Part shown: one piece after another, positions 1 through 8,377 of the stretch
Layout: each line of letters starts with the position of its first letter
Position numbering within the stretch: position 1 is the stretch's first letter
Assembly (NCBI GenBank): GCA_903851195.1
Contig: CAINNJ010000025.1
Span: forward strand, 248,001-312,000
Origin: an uncultured Acidobacteriia bacterium
GTDB taxonomy: Bacteria > Acidobacteriota > Terriglobia > Bryobacterales > Bryobacteraceae
Length of the DNA: 64,000 bases
Direction of reading: 5' to 3'
Program-made: the position numbers and the translations under genes
The notes under the pieces: model-generated
Seen by the model: the letters and a program-made list of their open reading frames with translations, nothing else
Told to the model about the DNA's origin: nothing
Databases searched by the model: none

Positions 1-254
1 ATGCGCGGGAAATCGCGGGTCGCCTCGCAAAGATGGATGGTGTTCGCGTGAACCCCGTCGAGACGAATATCGTGATCTTCGACGTGTCGGGCACCGGGGG
101 GACGTCGGGCGAGATCAGCGCAGCCCTGAAACAACGGGGCGTGCTGATGAACGGCGTGGGCGAAAAGATGCTGCGCGCCGTGACCCACTACGACGTCACG
201 GCACAGCAGTGCAGCACGGCAGTGGACGCACTGGAAGAAGTTCTGAAGAGTTAA
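1..254 (+). CDS. ltaE: Low-specificity L-threonine aldolase, C-terminal part (5' end outside window)
   Basis: The reading frame is open from base 3 and ends at TAA 252-254, giving about 83 residues. The sequence (AREIAGRLAKMDGVRVNP, then ETNIVIFDV, then LRAVTHYDVT) matches the C-terminal small domain of PLP-dependent threonine aldolases, which cleave L-threonine or allo-threonine to glycine and acetaldehyde in the cytoplasm. The PLP lysine lies outside the window. It converges on the D-aminoacylase gene with a 4-base overlap. Family assignment rests on this tail only, so it is good but not certain. Confidence 0.75.
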   Translation, partial: AREIAGRLAKMDGVRVNPVETNIVIFDVSGTGGTSGEISAALKQRGVLMNGVGEKMLRAVTHYDVTAQQCSTAVDALEEVLKS

Positions 255-1924
255 TTGCGGCGCAGGGCGGGTCCGTAGAGAACCCGCCCGGGGCGCTCAC
301 TGGTGACGGCGCTGTTTCGCAGCACGAATTTGCCGTTCACCATCACGTCCCGGAAGCCTGCGGAATACTGGTGCGGCTTCACGAAATCCGCGCGGTCGCC
401 GACTGTCGCGGGATCGAAGATCACCAGGTCGGCGCGCATGCCGGGGCGCAGCAGGCCGCGATCCCAGAGCTTCAGACGCTCGGCCGGATAGCCGGACATG
501 CGGCGAATGGCCTCTTCGAGTGACAGCACTTTTTTCTCCCGCACGTACACGCCAAGCACGCGGGCGAAAGTGCCGTAGCTGCGCGGGTGCGGCGCCGCCT
601 GGCCGAACACGGGAATCTCGCCGTCCGACGCAATCATGGTGAAGGGCGACTGCATGATGCGCACCACGTCTTCTTCGCCGATGGCATGATAGATCGCCGA
701 ACAGCCGCCTTTGGACTGCAGCTCGATCGCGGTCTCGGCCGCGTTTTCGAACGTGGGTTCCGCGCCGCGGCGGCGTGTGATGTCCGCGAGATTCTGACCG
801 GCCAGGGAAGCGTCGAAAGAGCAGTTCGCGATGCCAACGTTCTTCGGATCGCCGCCGCCACGATCGATACGCAGATTGTTGACGATCACGCCTTTGATGC
901 GGGCGCGCTGTTCGGGCGCGCCGAGCCGTTCCAGCAAAGACTTCTGGCCGCCTTCCAGCGCCCACTGCGGAAACAGCGCCGCGATACCCGTGCTGGACGC
1001 GGTGTAGGGATATGCGTCGATCGTGACATCGACCCCGCGCGCCCTCGCCGCTTCCACCAGTTGCAGGGTCTCTTTGCTCTTGCCCCAGTTGGCGAGGCCG
1101 ATGATTTTGTGGTGCGTCACCTGGGTGGGCAGGCCGCCCTCTTCACCGATCCGGATGGTCTCGCGCACGCTGTCGAGTGAGTGGCCGGCCTCCTCCCGCA
1201 TGTGGGAGATGTGCATGCCGCCCATGGAACCGACTACCTTCGCGAGTTCGATAATCTCCTCGACGGGCGTGAAATTTCCGGGCACGTAGTAGAGCCCGGT
1301 GGACATGCCGAAAGCGCCGTCCCGCATGGCCTGCGCGGTCAACTGCTTCATCTTTTCGATTTCGTCCGGCGTGGCGTTCCGGTTCGCCAGACCGAGCACC
1401 TGTTGGCGGATGGTGCCCTGCCCCACGAACGTGGCGTAGTTGATGGTGACGGGCGTTTTCGCGATACGGTCGAGAAAAGGCGCAAGCGGCAGCGCGGAAC
1501 TGCCGTCGGGTCCGCTGATGATGGTCGTGACACCTTCGCGGAGATAGTTTTCAGCGGTGGGGACACGCAGGAGCCCGCGGTCGCCGTGGGAGTGGATATC
1601 GATAAAACCCGGCGCGACCACAAGTCCTTTCGCGTCGATCTTCACGGGCGCGGTCGCGCCGGGCAGGTGGCCAACCGCGGCGATCGCATCGCCCCGAATT
1701 CCGATGTCGCCGTAAAACCAGGCGCTGCCGGTGCCATCGATCACGCGGGCTCCGGTGATGAGCACGTCGAAAGCTCGGGAGCCGCCGGGCGCGGCGCCAT
1801 CAGGCCGTGGAACCTCCCGTTCAGCCGTGTTCGGCGGCTGCAACCCGAGCGGTTTCTCGGAAGAAGGGGGTTGTGCTTGCAGCAGCCAGGCCGCCGCGGC
1901 GAAAAGGCAAAAAAGACGGCGCAT
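251..1924 (-). CDS. Secreted D-aminoacylase / N-acyl-D-amino-acid deacylase (amidohydrolase superfamily)
   Basis: The 557-residue protein begins with a signal peptide (hydrophobic run to about residue 18, AQ cleavage region). A composite beta domain (ITGARVIDGTG, about 56-66) is followed by the metal motif GFIDIHSHGD with His111 and His113, then MHISHMREE (His238, His241), THHKIIG (His271/272) and a late catalytic Asp in IASDGE. This is the classic pattern of D-aminoacylases, which hydrolyse N-acyl-D-amino acids to the free D-amino acid and a carboxylate. It is the last gene of a minus-strand operon with the binding protein (3-base gap) and the SDR, so it may process an imported or periplasmic acylated substrate; that role is inference. 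Confidence 0.85.
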   Translation of the reverse strand: MRRLFCLFAAAAWLLQAQPPSSEKPLGLQPPNTAEREVPRPDGAAPGGSRAFDVLITGARVIDGTGSAWFYGDIGIRGDAIAAVGHLPGATAPVKIDAKGLVVAPGFIDIHSHGDRGLLRVPTAENYLREGVTTIISGPDGSSALPLAPFLDRIAKTPVTINYATFVGQGTIRQQVLGLANRNATPDEIEKMKQLTAQAMRDGAFGMSTGLYYVPGNFTPVEEIIELAKVVGSMGGMHISHMREEAGHSLDSVRETIRIGEEGGLPTQVTHHKIIGLANWGKSKETLQLVEAARARGVDVTIDAYPYTASSTGIAALFPQWALEGGQKSLLERLGAPEQRARIKGVIVNNLRIDRGGGDPKNVGIANCSFDASLAGQNLADITRRRGAEPTFENAAETAIELQSKGGCSAIYHAIGEEDVVRIMQSPFTMIASDGEIPVFGQAAPHPRSYGTFARVLGVYVREKKVLSLEEAIRRMSGYPAERLKLWDRGLLRPGMRADLVIFDPATVGDRADFVKPHQYSAGFRDVMVNGKFVLRNSAVTSERPGRVLYGPALRRN

Positions 1925-1927
1925 GTT

Positions 1928-2896
1928 TTATTTCCCGAGGTATTTTTCGAGATCGGGATGCAACAGGGCCTTGATCTCCGGTTTGTCGAGATCCGCCTTC
2001 GTAATTACGGCGGCGCTCAGGTCGATTTGTTTACCGGGTGTCTTGCCGTCCAGCTTTTCCGCGACGGCATGCACGGCCTCATAGCCCATTTTGAAAGGAT
2101 CCTGCGCCACCAGAGCGTCGATCACGCCGGCATTCAGGTCTTCAATCAGTCCATCGCTCGAATCGAACGCGACGAATTTCAGCTTGCCTTGCAGAGCGCG
2201 GGACTTGATCGCCTGCGAAGCGCCCACGGAACTCGGCTCTGAAGAGGCGAAAATTCCGTCCAGCTGCGGGTGCGCCGTAAGAATATTCTCCGCGGCGGAC
2301 ATGGCTTTTGCGCGGTTCGACATACTGTATTGCTCGGCCACCAGCTGAATGCCGGGGGATTCCTTCAGCGCCTCTTTAAAGCCGCGTTCCCGGTCCATGG
2401 TGGAAGCGCTGCCCGGCGCGTTCTGAATCATGGCGACGGTGCCTTTGCCATTCAGCAGCGCGGCCAGTTTGCGCCCGCCCAGTTTCCCCGCTTCGAAGTT
2501 GTTGGTCGCGACGAAAGAAACGTAATTAGTGGAATCCACGCCGGAATCGAAGACCACCACCGGGATTTTCGCGGCGGCGGCGCGGTCGAGCGAGGCATTC
2601 AGAATCGTACGGTCCGCGGCGGCAACCACCACGCCGTCCACGTGCCGGTTCAGCATGGAATCGAGAATTTCGAGTTGCCGGCTGTAGTCGGTCTCGTTCG
2701 GCGGCCCGTCCCACAGAATCTCGGCGTGAAACTCCCGTCCGCCGGCAACCGCGCCCGCGTGGACGGATTGCCAGAAGACGTGCGCCGTTCCTTTGGGGAC
2801 CACGGCGATACGGCGTTGCTGCTGCCGGTTGCAGGAGATGCCGCTCACCAGTATGAGCAGCGCGGCGGCAAGGAGTGCCGCCTGCCTACATCGCAC
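1928..2896 (-). CDS. Sugar ABC-type substrate-binding lipoprotein (ribose-binding-like, Peripla_BP_4)
   Basis: 322 residues, GTG start overlapping the end of the SDR by 11 bases. The N-terminus is a lipoprotein signal with lipobox SGIS-C and Cys22. The mature part has the type I periplasmic-binding fold: RIAVVPKGTAHVFWQSV, the motif HVDGVVVAAAD and a late VAFDSSDG segment typical of RbsB-like proteins that bind sugars or autoinducer-like ligands. No permease or ATPase gene lies nearby, so it is either served by a transporter elsewhere or acts as a sensor. Its ligand cannot be deduced. Confidence 0.8.
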   Translation of the reverse strand: MRCRQAALLAAALLILVSGISCNRQQQRRIAVVPKGTAHVFWQSVHAGAVAGGREFHAEILWDGPPNETDYSRQLEILDSMLNRHVDGVVVAAADRTILNASLDRAAAAKIPVVVFDSGVDSTNYVSFVATNNFEAGKLGGRKLAALLNGKGTVAMIQNAPGSASTMDRERGFKEALKESPGIQLVAEQYSMSNRAKAMSAAENILTAHPQLDGIFASSEPSSVGASQAIKSRALQGKLKFVAFDSSDGLIEDLNAGVIDALVAQDPFKMGYEAVHAVAEKLDGKTPGKQIDLSAAVITKADLDKPEIKALLHPDLEKYLGK

Positions 2897-3644
2897 ACCA
2901 GCCCCCGTCGATCAGAATGTCGGTGCCGGTGATGAAGCCCGCGTCGTCGCCGCACAGGAACGCGGCCAGCGCGCCGATTTCTTCCACCTTGCCCCAGCGT
3001 CCCACCGGGATTTTCGACACAAACTGCGCATTCAGCTCGGGATTCTGCAAAATCGGCGTATTCATTTCCGTGGCGAACGGTCCGGGACTGATGCCGTTGA
3101 CCGTGATCCCTTCGGAAGCGAGTTCCAGCGCCAGAGCTTTCGTGAGACCCAGCAGCGCGAATTTCGTCGACGAATACAGCGTGCGCTGCGGCATGGAAAC
3201 GTGCGCCATGATGGACGTCATATTAATGATGCGCCCGTAACCCGTGCCTTTCATATGCGGCACGAAGGAGCGGCACATCAGAAAGACGCTGTTCAGGTTC
3301 GTGTTCTGCACGCCCATCCACTCGTCGAGCGTGAAATCCGTGATATTCTTCCGCAAATTCGTGCCGGCATTATTAATGAGGATCTGAATTTTCCCCGTTT
3401 TCGCCGTGACGGCGGCCTCAAGGGCGAGAACTTCGGATTCGTTGGCGATATCGGCCGTGAAAATGTCGGAGGTGCCGCCCGCGTCGGCCACTTCCTGGGC
3501 CACGCTTTCCAGCTTCCCTTTGTCACGCGCCGTCAGGACGAGGTGAGCCCCGTTCTTCGCCAGTGCGATGGCCATGGCGCGGCCCAGACCCTTGCTCGCT
3601 CCGGTGATCAGAGCATTGCGACCTTTTAATGCGGTATTGTTCAC
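2886..3644 (-). CDS. SDR-family NAD(P)-dependent oxidoreductase
   Basis: 252 residues with the cofactor motif TGASKGLG near residues 14-21, the NNAG motif, the active-site YSSTK and the C-terminal DGGWCAM ending. These identify a classical short-chain dehydrogenase resembling gluconate 5-dehydrogenase and 3-oxoacyl-ACP reductase-like enzymes; the substrate is not predictable. The start is GTG at 3644; an extended -10 box ends 6 bases upstream and there is no Shine-Dalgarno, so the mRNA may be leaderless. First gene of the operon with the sugar-binding lipoprotein and D-aminoacylase. Confidence 0.85.
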   Translation of the reverse strand: MNNTALKGRNALITGASKGLGRAMAIALAKNGAHLVLTARDKGKLESVAQEVADAGGTSDIFTADIANESEVLALEAAVTAKTGKIQILINNAGTNLRKNITDFTLDEWMGVQNTNLNSVFLMCRSFVPHMKGTGYGRIINMTSIMAHVSMPQRTLYSSTKFALLGLTKALALELASEGITVNGISPGPFATEMNTPILQNPELNAQFVSKIPVGRWGKVEEIGALAAFLCGDDAGFITGTDILIDGGWCAM

Positions 3645-3650
3645 AGCGGC

Positions 3651-3659
3651 ATTGTAACA
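3651..3659 (-). promoter_or_regulatory. Extended -10 promoter placed for a leaderless SDR mRNA
   Basis: On the minus strand TG-T-TACAAT is followed by 6 bases and then the GTG start of the SDR. A transcript starting about 7 bases after the -10 box would begin at the start codon. No start site has been measured. Confidence 0.55.
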
Positions 3660-3663
3660 ACTG

Positions 3664-3696
3664 CCCGCCGCCCCGCGCGCGTAATCGGGCGGCGGG
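3664..3696. repeat. 10-bp perfect inverted repeat between divergent genes
   Basis: CCCGCCGCCC (3664-3673) and GGGCGGCGGG (3687-3696) flank a 13-base spacer. It lies between the SDR promoter and the FHA phosphatase gene. There is no T-run on either side, so it is more likely an operator or structural element than a terminator. GC-rich chance complementarity is possible. Confidence 0.4.
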
Positions 3697-3762
3697 AAGA
3701 ACGCCTGTGTCCGGTTTCACCCAAACTCACCCTTCGGGTAGCATAGGACCAAGCGGAATCCG

Positions 3763-5400
3763 ATGAGAGAATTGCAGATTTTATCCCCCGACGGCAAGAG
3801 CCGCACCATTCACCTGGAAGGCGAGCGGATTACGCTGGGGCGCTCCAGTGCGGCGGAACTCTGTTTTCCCGACGATAACGGCCTGTCCCGTCAGCATCTG
3901 GCCTTTGAACGCGATGGCGAGAGCTGGCTGCTGCACGATCTGAACAGTAAGAACGGCACCATTCTCAACGGGGCGCGGGTGCTGGAGCGCATGCCGCTGA
4001 AATCGGGCGACCGCGTGATGGCGGGCCACCTGATTCTGGTCTACGACAGCACGGCGACCCGCGCCACGAAGCCCGTGGTGATCTTCGATCCGCACGAGGA
4101 AGAGGAAGTCCACACCAGTTCTTCCACGGTGATGACCAACCTTGAAGACGTCATCAAGCCGGACCGGACGGAAAGCTCGGGCATCGCGGCGGCGCAGGTT
4201 TCCGCGCTCATTCGGGCCGGCAACGAACTCTCGCTGCACCGGCCGCTGCCGGAACTTTTCCCGTTCATTCTGGATCTCGCGATCCAGTCGGCGAAGGCCG
4301 ACCGAGGCGTGCTGATGCTGCTGGAAGACGGGGAACTGGTCGTCCGCGCCAACAAAGGCGAAGGTTTCCGGATCAGTTCCGCGGTCCGGGACCGGGTGCT
4401 CAACAGCGGAGCGTCCGTGCTGGTTCGCGACACGTCGATCGACGACGCTTTCCGCGAGCGCCGCAGCATTGTCGAGCAGAATATCCGCACGCTGATGGCG
4501 GTCCCTTTGCAAACGCAGGATCAGATCATCGGCATCATTTATGTGGATTCGCCTTCCCTGACCCGCGAGTTCACCAAAGACGACCTGAGCGTGCTGACGG
4601 TGATGGCCAACGTGGCGGCCATCCGGATTGAACAGACCCGCTTCGCCGAACTGGAACAGGCGCGGCAGTTGCTCGCCCGGGATCTGGAACAGGCGGCGGA
4701 AATTCAGAAACTTTTCCTCCCGGGTGTCGCGCCGAAAGTGCGCGGGCTGGATCTGGCGGGACACAACGCGGCCTGCCGCACGGTGGGCGGCGACTATTAC
4801 GACTTCTTCCCGTACGAAGGCGGCCGCGTCGCCATGGTGCTGGGCGATGTTTCGGGCAAGGGAATGCCCGCGTCGTTGCTGATGATGGGCCTCCAGGCGC
4901 GCGTGGAAGTGCTGATCGAAGAGCCGAAAAATCTGGCCGAGGTGATGACCAAGCTGAACCGGATCACCTCCGCCAACTGCCCTTCGAACCGGTTTATCAG
5001 CCTTTTCTTCTGCATCCTCGACGGCGACACGGGCGAACTGACGTTCTGTAACGCCGGCCACAATCCGCCTCTGATCATTCGCGGAAATGGCGAGTGGGAA
5101 CAGCTGAGCGGCGGCGGCCCGGTGATCGGAATTCTGCCCAGCATCGAGTACCGGGAGTTCAAAGTGCAGCTCGAAACCGGGGACACGCTGGTGATTTATT
5201 CCGATGGCGTGACGGAAGCGGCGGATCCGCAGAACGAAGAGTTCGAAGTGGAGCGGCTGGCCGAAGCGGTGTCGAAAAGCCGTCATCTGCCGGCCGCCGC
5301 CATCGTCGCGAACGTCAACAAAGCCGTGGCGGATTTCACCAGTGGCGCGCCGCAATCCGACGATATTACGCTGGTTATCGCAAAGCGTGTGGCGCAATGA
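3763..5400 (+). CDS. FHA-GAF-PP2C (SpoIIE/RsbU-type) serine/threonine phosphatase
   Basis: 545 residues. Residues about 1-96 form an FHA phosphothreonine-binding domain (LGRSS, SRQHL, NSKNGTI). About 150-300 is a GAF domain, a short coiled coil follows, and about 330-540 is a PPM/SpoIIE phosphatase with the metal motifs GGDYYDF, GDVSGKGMPA, NAGHNPP, SDGVTEA and DDITLVI. Such proteins normally dephosphorylate anti-anti-sigma factors or other phosphoproteins in partner-switching pathways. No anti-sigma partner is nearby. The stop overlaps the next gene's start (ATGA), so it is translationally coupled to a sugar-type oxidoreductase, which is unusual. A TAGCAT box at 3739-3744 may be its -10. Confidence 0.9.
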   Translation: MRELQILSPDGKSRTIHLEGERITLGRSSAAELCFPDDNGLSRQHLAFERDGESWLLHDLNSKNGTILNGARVLERMPLKSGDRVMAGHLILVYDSTATRATKPVVIFDPHEEEEVHTSSSTVMTNLEDVIKPDRTESSGIAAAQVSALIRAGNELSLHRPLPELFPFILDLAIQSAKADRGVLMLLEDGELVVRANKGEGFRISSAVRDRVLNSGASVLVRDTSIDDAFRERRSIVEQNIRTLMAVPLQTQDQIIGIIYVDSPSLTREFTKDDLSVLTVMANVAAIRIEQTRFAELEQARQLLARDLEQAAEIQKLFLPGVAPKVRGLDLAGHNAACRTVGGDYYDFFPYEGGRVAMVLGDVSGKGMPASLLMMGLQARVEVLIEEPKNLAEVMTKLNRITSANCPSNRFISLFFCILDGDTGELTFCNAGHNPPLIIRGNGEWEQLSGGGPVIGILPSIEYREFKVQLETGDTLVIYSDGVTEAADPQNEEFEVERLAEAVSKSRHLPAAAIVANVNKAVADFTSGAPQSDDITLVIAKRVAQ

Positions 5401-6401
5401 AAATTGCCGTATTAGGGCTGGGCTATATGGGATCCACGCACGTCAGCGCGTGGAAGCAGTTGCCGGGCGTGACGCTGGCGGCGGTGATGAGTTCCGACGA
5501 GCGAAAGCTTGCGGGAGATCTGACGGCCATTGAAGGAAACCTGGGGAATTCCGGCGAAATGCTGGATTTTTCCGCCGTGCGCAAACACCGGACCGTGGAA
5601 GCCGCGCTGGCCGACACCGAAATCGACGCAGTGGATATCTGTCTGCCCACGGACCTGCATTCCGAAGTGGCCATCGCCGCTCTGCGCGCCGGTAAACACG
5701 TTCTGGTGGAAAAGCCCATCGCGCTCGACGGCGCCCAGGCCAGGGCCGTGGTGCGCGAGGGTCGGAAAAGCGGCCGCATCCTGATGGCCGGGCAGGTCCT
5801 TCGCTTCATCCCCGCCTACCAGGCTCTGAAACAAAAGCTCGAAACGGCCGGGCCGCTGCGTTCGGCCTTCTTCCGGCGGCGCTGTTCCGCTCCGGCATGG
5901 AGCCGCTGGCTGGCCGATCCGGCTCGCAGCGGCGGCGGCGTTTTCGACCTGCTGATCCACGACGTCGATTACTGCATTTCGGTCTGGGGAATGCCGCAGT
6001 CCGTCCGCGCCACGGGCTTTGAGGATCTGGCGGCCGGCGTGGATATCCTGCATGCCGAGCTCACGTACCCCGGTCTGGGACCGGTGGTGATCACGGGCGG
6101 CTGGCACCATCCGAAATCGTATCCGTTTTCCATGGAATTCACCGTGGTCGCGGAGAAAGCCACATTCGAATGGCCGTTCGGCGCGCCGGAGCTGCGGGAA
6201 TACCGCGCCGACGGCTCCGCGCATCCGCAGACACTGCCCGCGGGCGATGCCTTCGCGGCCGAACTCGCCTACTTCGCCGAATGCGTGCGGGAAGGGCGGC
6301 AGCCCGTGTTGTGTCCCCCCGAACAATCCGCCCAGGCCGTCGCGCTGATGCGGTTTATGCTGGAATCTCGCAGCCGAAAAGGAGAAATGATCTTTGTCTG
6401 A
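5397..6401 (+). CDS. Gfo/Idh/MocA family NAD(P)-dependent oxidoreductase
   Basis: 334 residues from the ATG that overlaps the preceding stop (ATGA). The N-terminal Rossmann fold shows GLGYMG (residues 7-12); the family motif HVLVEKPIALD carries the cofactor/catalytic lysine; the C-terminal half has the RSGGGVFDLLIHDVDY segment typical of the family. Members oxidise or reduce sugars, inositols and related compounds. It runs directly into a sugar-phosphate-isomerase-like gene (8-base overlap), supporting a sugar or polyol pathway. The precise substrate is unknown. Confidence 0.88.
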   Translation: MKIAVLGLGYMGSTHVSAWKQLPGVTLAAVMSSDERKLAGDLTAIEGNLGNSGEMLDFSAVRKHRTVEAALADTEIDAVDICLPTDLHSEVAIAALRAGKHVLVEKPIALDGAQARAVVREGRKSGRILMAGQVLRFIPAYQALKQKLETAGPLRSAFFRRRCSAPAWSRWLADPARSGGGVFDLLIHDVDYCISVWGMPQSVRATGFEDLAAGVDILHAELTYPGLGPVVITGGWHHPKSYPFSMEFTVVAEKATFEWPFGAPELREYRADGSAHPQTLPAGDAFAAELAYFAECVREGRQPVLCPPEQSAQAVALMRFMLESRSRKGEMIFV

Positions 6402-7278
6402 TACAAGACCGTCCGATACAAGACCGTCTGATACACGGCCGTTTGAGGTGCTGGAAACCGGTGTGATGTTCTGGGCGGGCCGCGACCCCGGCGAGACCAT
6501 TGAGGAGATGAAAGCTCTCGGCGTGCGCTGCGGTCAACTGGCCTTGCCGGGCGATCTGGATCTGAGTTGCGCGCCGGCCTGGAAGGAAGCGCTGCAGGCC
6601 GCGGACTTTACCGTATACACGGTGTTCGCCACGTTCCAGGGCGAGAGCTACGCGGATAAACCGACGGTCTACGAAACGGTCGGCTTCATCCCCCCGGCGA
6701 CCCGCGCGGAACGCGAGCGACGAACCTGCCGGGTCAGCGATTTCGCGGCCGTCATCGGCGCGCCGGCCATCGCCACGCATGTCGGCTGCGTCCCCGACGA
6801 CGACACCAGCGCCGACCACATCGCGGTCCGCGAAATGGTGCGGCGCATCTGCGATCATGCCGAAACGCACGGGCAGAAATTCGCCCTGGAGACCGGACAG
6901 GAAACCGCTCCCGTGCTGCTCGATTTCATGCTTGGAGTGAACCGGCCGAATCTGGGCATCAATTTCGACCCGGCCAATCTGATCCTGTACGGCACGGGCG
7001 ACCCGATCGAAGCGCTGGGTCTGCTGGGCGAACATGTGCTGACGGTCCACTGCAAAGACGGCGACTGGCCGCCTGCGGACCAGCCGAACGCCCTGGGAAC
7101 GGAGCGCCCTCTCGGACACGGTTCCGTCGGTATGGAACGATTCTTGCGCCAGTTGCTGAAGATGGGCTATCGTGGCCCTCTCGCCGTGGAACGCGAGGCG
7201 CAGGACCCGGCCGAACGCCTGCGCGATCTGGCGTCCGGCATTGAATTACTGCGCAAACTGAAAGCCGAACTGCTTTAA
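6394..7278 (+). CDS. Sugar phosphate isomerase/epimerase family protein (TIM barrel, AP_endonuc_2)
   Basis: 294 residues from a TTG start at 6394, about 9 bases after AAGGAG and overlapping the upstream stop by 8 bases. The TIM-barrel fold of xylose-isomerase-like proteins is visible: LALPGDLDL, FAAVIGAPAIATHVG, KFALETGQET (metal Glu), LGINFDPANLILY (metal Asp) and VHCKDGDWP (metal His/Asp). It probably isomerises or epimerises a keto-sugar made by the oxidoreductase before it. The N-terminus consists of three tandem SDTRP units (residues 2-16) coded by a 15-base repeat that looks recently expanded. Confidence 0.85.
   Translation: MSDTRPSDTRPSDTRPFEVLETGVMFWAGRDPGETIEEMKALGVRCGQLALPGDLDLSCAPAWKEALQAADFTVYTVFATFQGESYADKPTVYETVGFIPPATRAERERRTCRVSDFAAVIGAPAIATHVGCVPDDDTSADHIAVREMVRRICDHAETHGQKFALETGQETAPVLLDFMLGVNRPNLGINFDPANLILYGTGDPIEALGLLGEHVLTVHCKDGDWPPADQPNALGTERPLGHGSVGMERFLRQLLKMGYRGPLAVEREAQDPAERLRDLASGIELLRKLKAELL
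6397..6441 (+). repeat. 15-bp tandem repeat, 3 copies, coding SDTRP x3
   Basis: Copies TCTGATACAAGACCG (6397-6411), TCCGATACAAGACCG (6412-6426) and TCTGATACACGGCCG (6427-6441) sit at the stop/start junction of the oxidoreductase and isomerase genes. The first copy also contains the upstream TGA. Each copy adds five residues, so copy number can vary without breaking the frame. Confidence 0.95.
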
Positions 7279-7302
7279 GCCGAGCTGCCTTAAGCCGAAC
7301 TA
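7262..7302 (+). repeat. 15-bp tandem repeat (about 2.7 copies) at a convergent junction
   Basis: AAGCCGAACTGCTTT (7262-7276), AAGCCGAGCTGCCTT (7277-7291) and AAGCCGAACTA (7292-7302). The isomerase stop TAA lies at the first copy border and the same TTAA recurs in the next; the minus-strand stop of the transglutaminase gene is at the end of copy three. It looks like duplication of the gene's last codons. Confidence 0.9.
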
Positions 7303-8175
7303 CTCGCCGTCCTGCATCACCGAACTGTACCCCGCCGCCTGCACCTTCGTGTAAGGCTGCGGGACTTCGTTCGCGAGTTCGTCCGTCACCACGACGAATT
7401 TCTTGAGCCAGGACTGGCCGAAGGTCGTCGTGATGGCGACGTCGGCGGCGTCCCGGCCCGTGGCCATCAGCACGCGGGCGATGCGGGGATGATTGTGACG
7501 GGCGTCGAAGGTCCACCAGCGCCCGCCCAGGTAGGCCTCGAACCACGCGCTGAAGTCCATCGGAGTATCCGAGAGCGGCACGCCGATGTCGCCCAGATAG
7601 CCGGTCGCGTAACGGGCGGGAATGTGCATGGCCCGGCACAGCGAAATCGCGAGATGCTGAAAATCCCGGCAGACGCCCTGGCGTTCCACCGAGACGTCGA
7701 GGGCCGATTTCGTGGATCGCGCAAAATTGTAACCGAACGTGACATTTTGATGCACCCAGTCGCAGATGGCGTGCACGGTCGGCCAGCCGGGCGCCGTGTT
7801 GCCGAACAGGTTCCACGCCAGATCGGACAGTTTGTCGACTTCGCAATAGCGGCTGGCCAGCAGAAACTGAAGAATCTGCGGGGGCATTTGACTGATCGAC
7901 GGCGCCTGTGCATACCAGTCGATGGGGTCGGGTTCACCGGAGTCGCGAATCAGGGTGGAGTTCGAGAGGCGAAGCGGTCCGCCCTGGGCGAAGATGCGGA
8001 TGCAGCGGTTTCCGAAACTGTCGAGATACTCGTCGCGCGGAGCGTCCGGCGAAATCTGAATCTCATCGGGCTCCAGCAGATCCGCGGTTCTCGACGGATG
8101 GACGTTCAGCATGGCAACTACCGTCATCGGCTTCGAAAGCTGGAGTTCGATGTCATAACCCAAACGAATTAACAT
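7300..8175 (-). CDS. Transglutaminase-like superfamily protein
   Basis: 291 residues. Residues about 1-110 resemble the bacterial transglutaminase-like N-terminal beta domain; about 150-260 is the core with the catalytic cysteine in QGVCRDFQH and the following RYATGYLGD and EAYLGGRWWTFDARHNHPR segments. At the position where many members have His (HAWFE) this protein has Ser (FSAWFEAYL), while Asp is kept in TFDARH; members of this subfamily may differ here, so catalysis is unproven. The family includes cysteine proteases and cross-linking enzymes. No signal peptide is visible. It converges on the isomerase gene. Confidence 0.85.
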   Translation of the reverse strand: MLIRLGYDIELQLSKPMTVVAMLNVHPSRTADLLEPDEIQISPDAPRDEYLDSFGNRCIRIFAQGGPLRLSNSTLIRDSGEPDPIDWYAQAPSISQMPPQILQFLLASRYCEVDKLSDLAWNLFGNTAPGWPTVHAICDWVHQNVTFGYNFARSTKSALDVSVERQGVCRDFQHLAISLCRAMHIPARYATGYLGDIGVPLSDTPMDFSAWFEAYLGGRWWTFDARHNHPRIARVLMATGRDAADVAITTTFGQSWLKKFVVVTDELANEVPQPYTKVQAAGYSSVMQDGE

Positions 8176-8361
8176 AAGCTTTCCAAATAAGAAGTTTTCC
8201 GGTGCAGAAATCGGACGGCCGGGAAAGAACGACGCACAACGGGGTATTCTCGGGTCGTCCCGGCCGAATTCCCGTCGATGGGTGCACGCGAAGGGCCGTG
8301 CAAGGGGTCCGACAACGTACCATCCGGGTGTTCCCTGTACTCGTTTTCACGCCGCAGGCGT

Positions 8362-8367
8362 TATACT
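8362..8367 (+). promoter_or_regulatory. -10 box (TATACT) just upstream of the beta-propeller gene
   Basis: TATACT is followed by 10 bases and the ATG at 8378; no Shine-Dalgarno is present. The 202-base intergenic region before the gene shows no clear -35 and no other feature. A start at the ATG or a 3-4-base leader is implied. Confidence 0.5.
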
Positions 8368-8377
8368 GAAGAGCTTC

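Noticed and set aside
3781-5397. 538-codon antisense frame over the FHA-GAF-PP2C gene
   Set aside because: Mirror frame of a motif-rich phosphatase; no recognisable protein.
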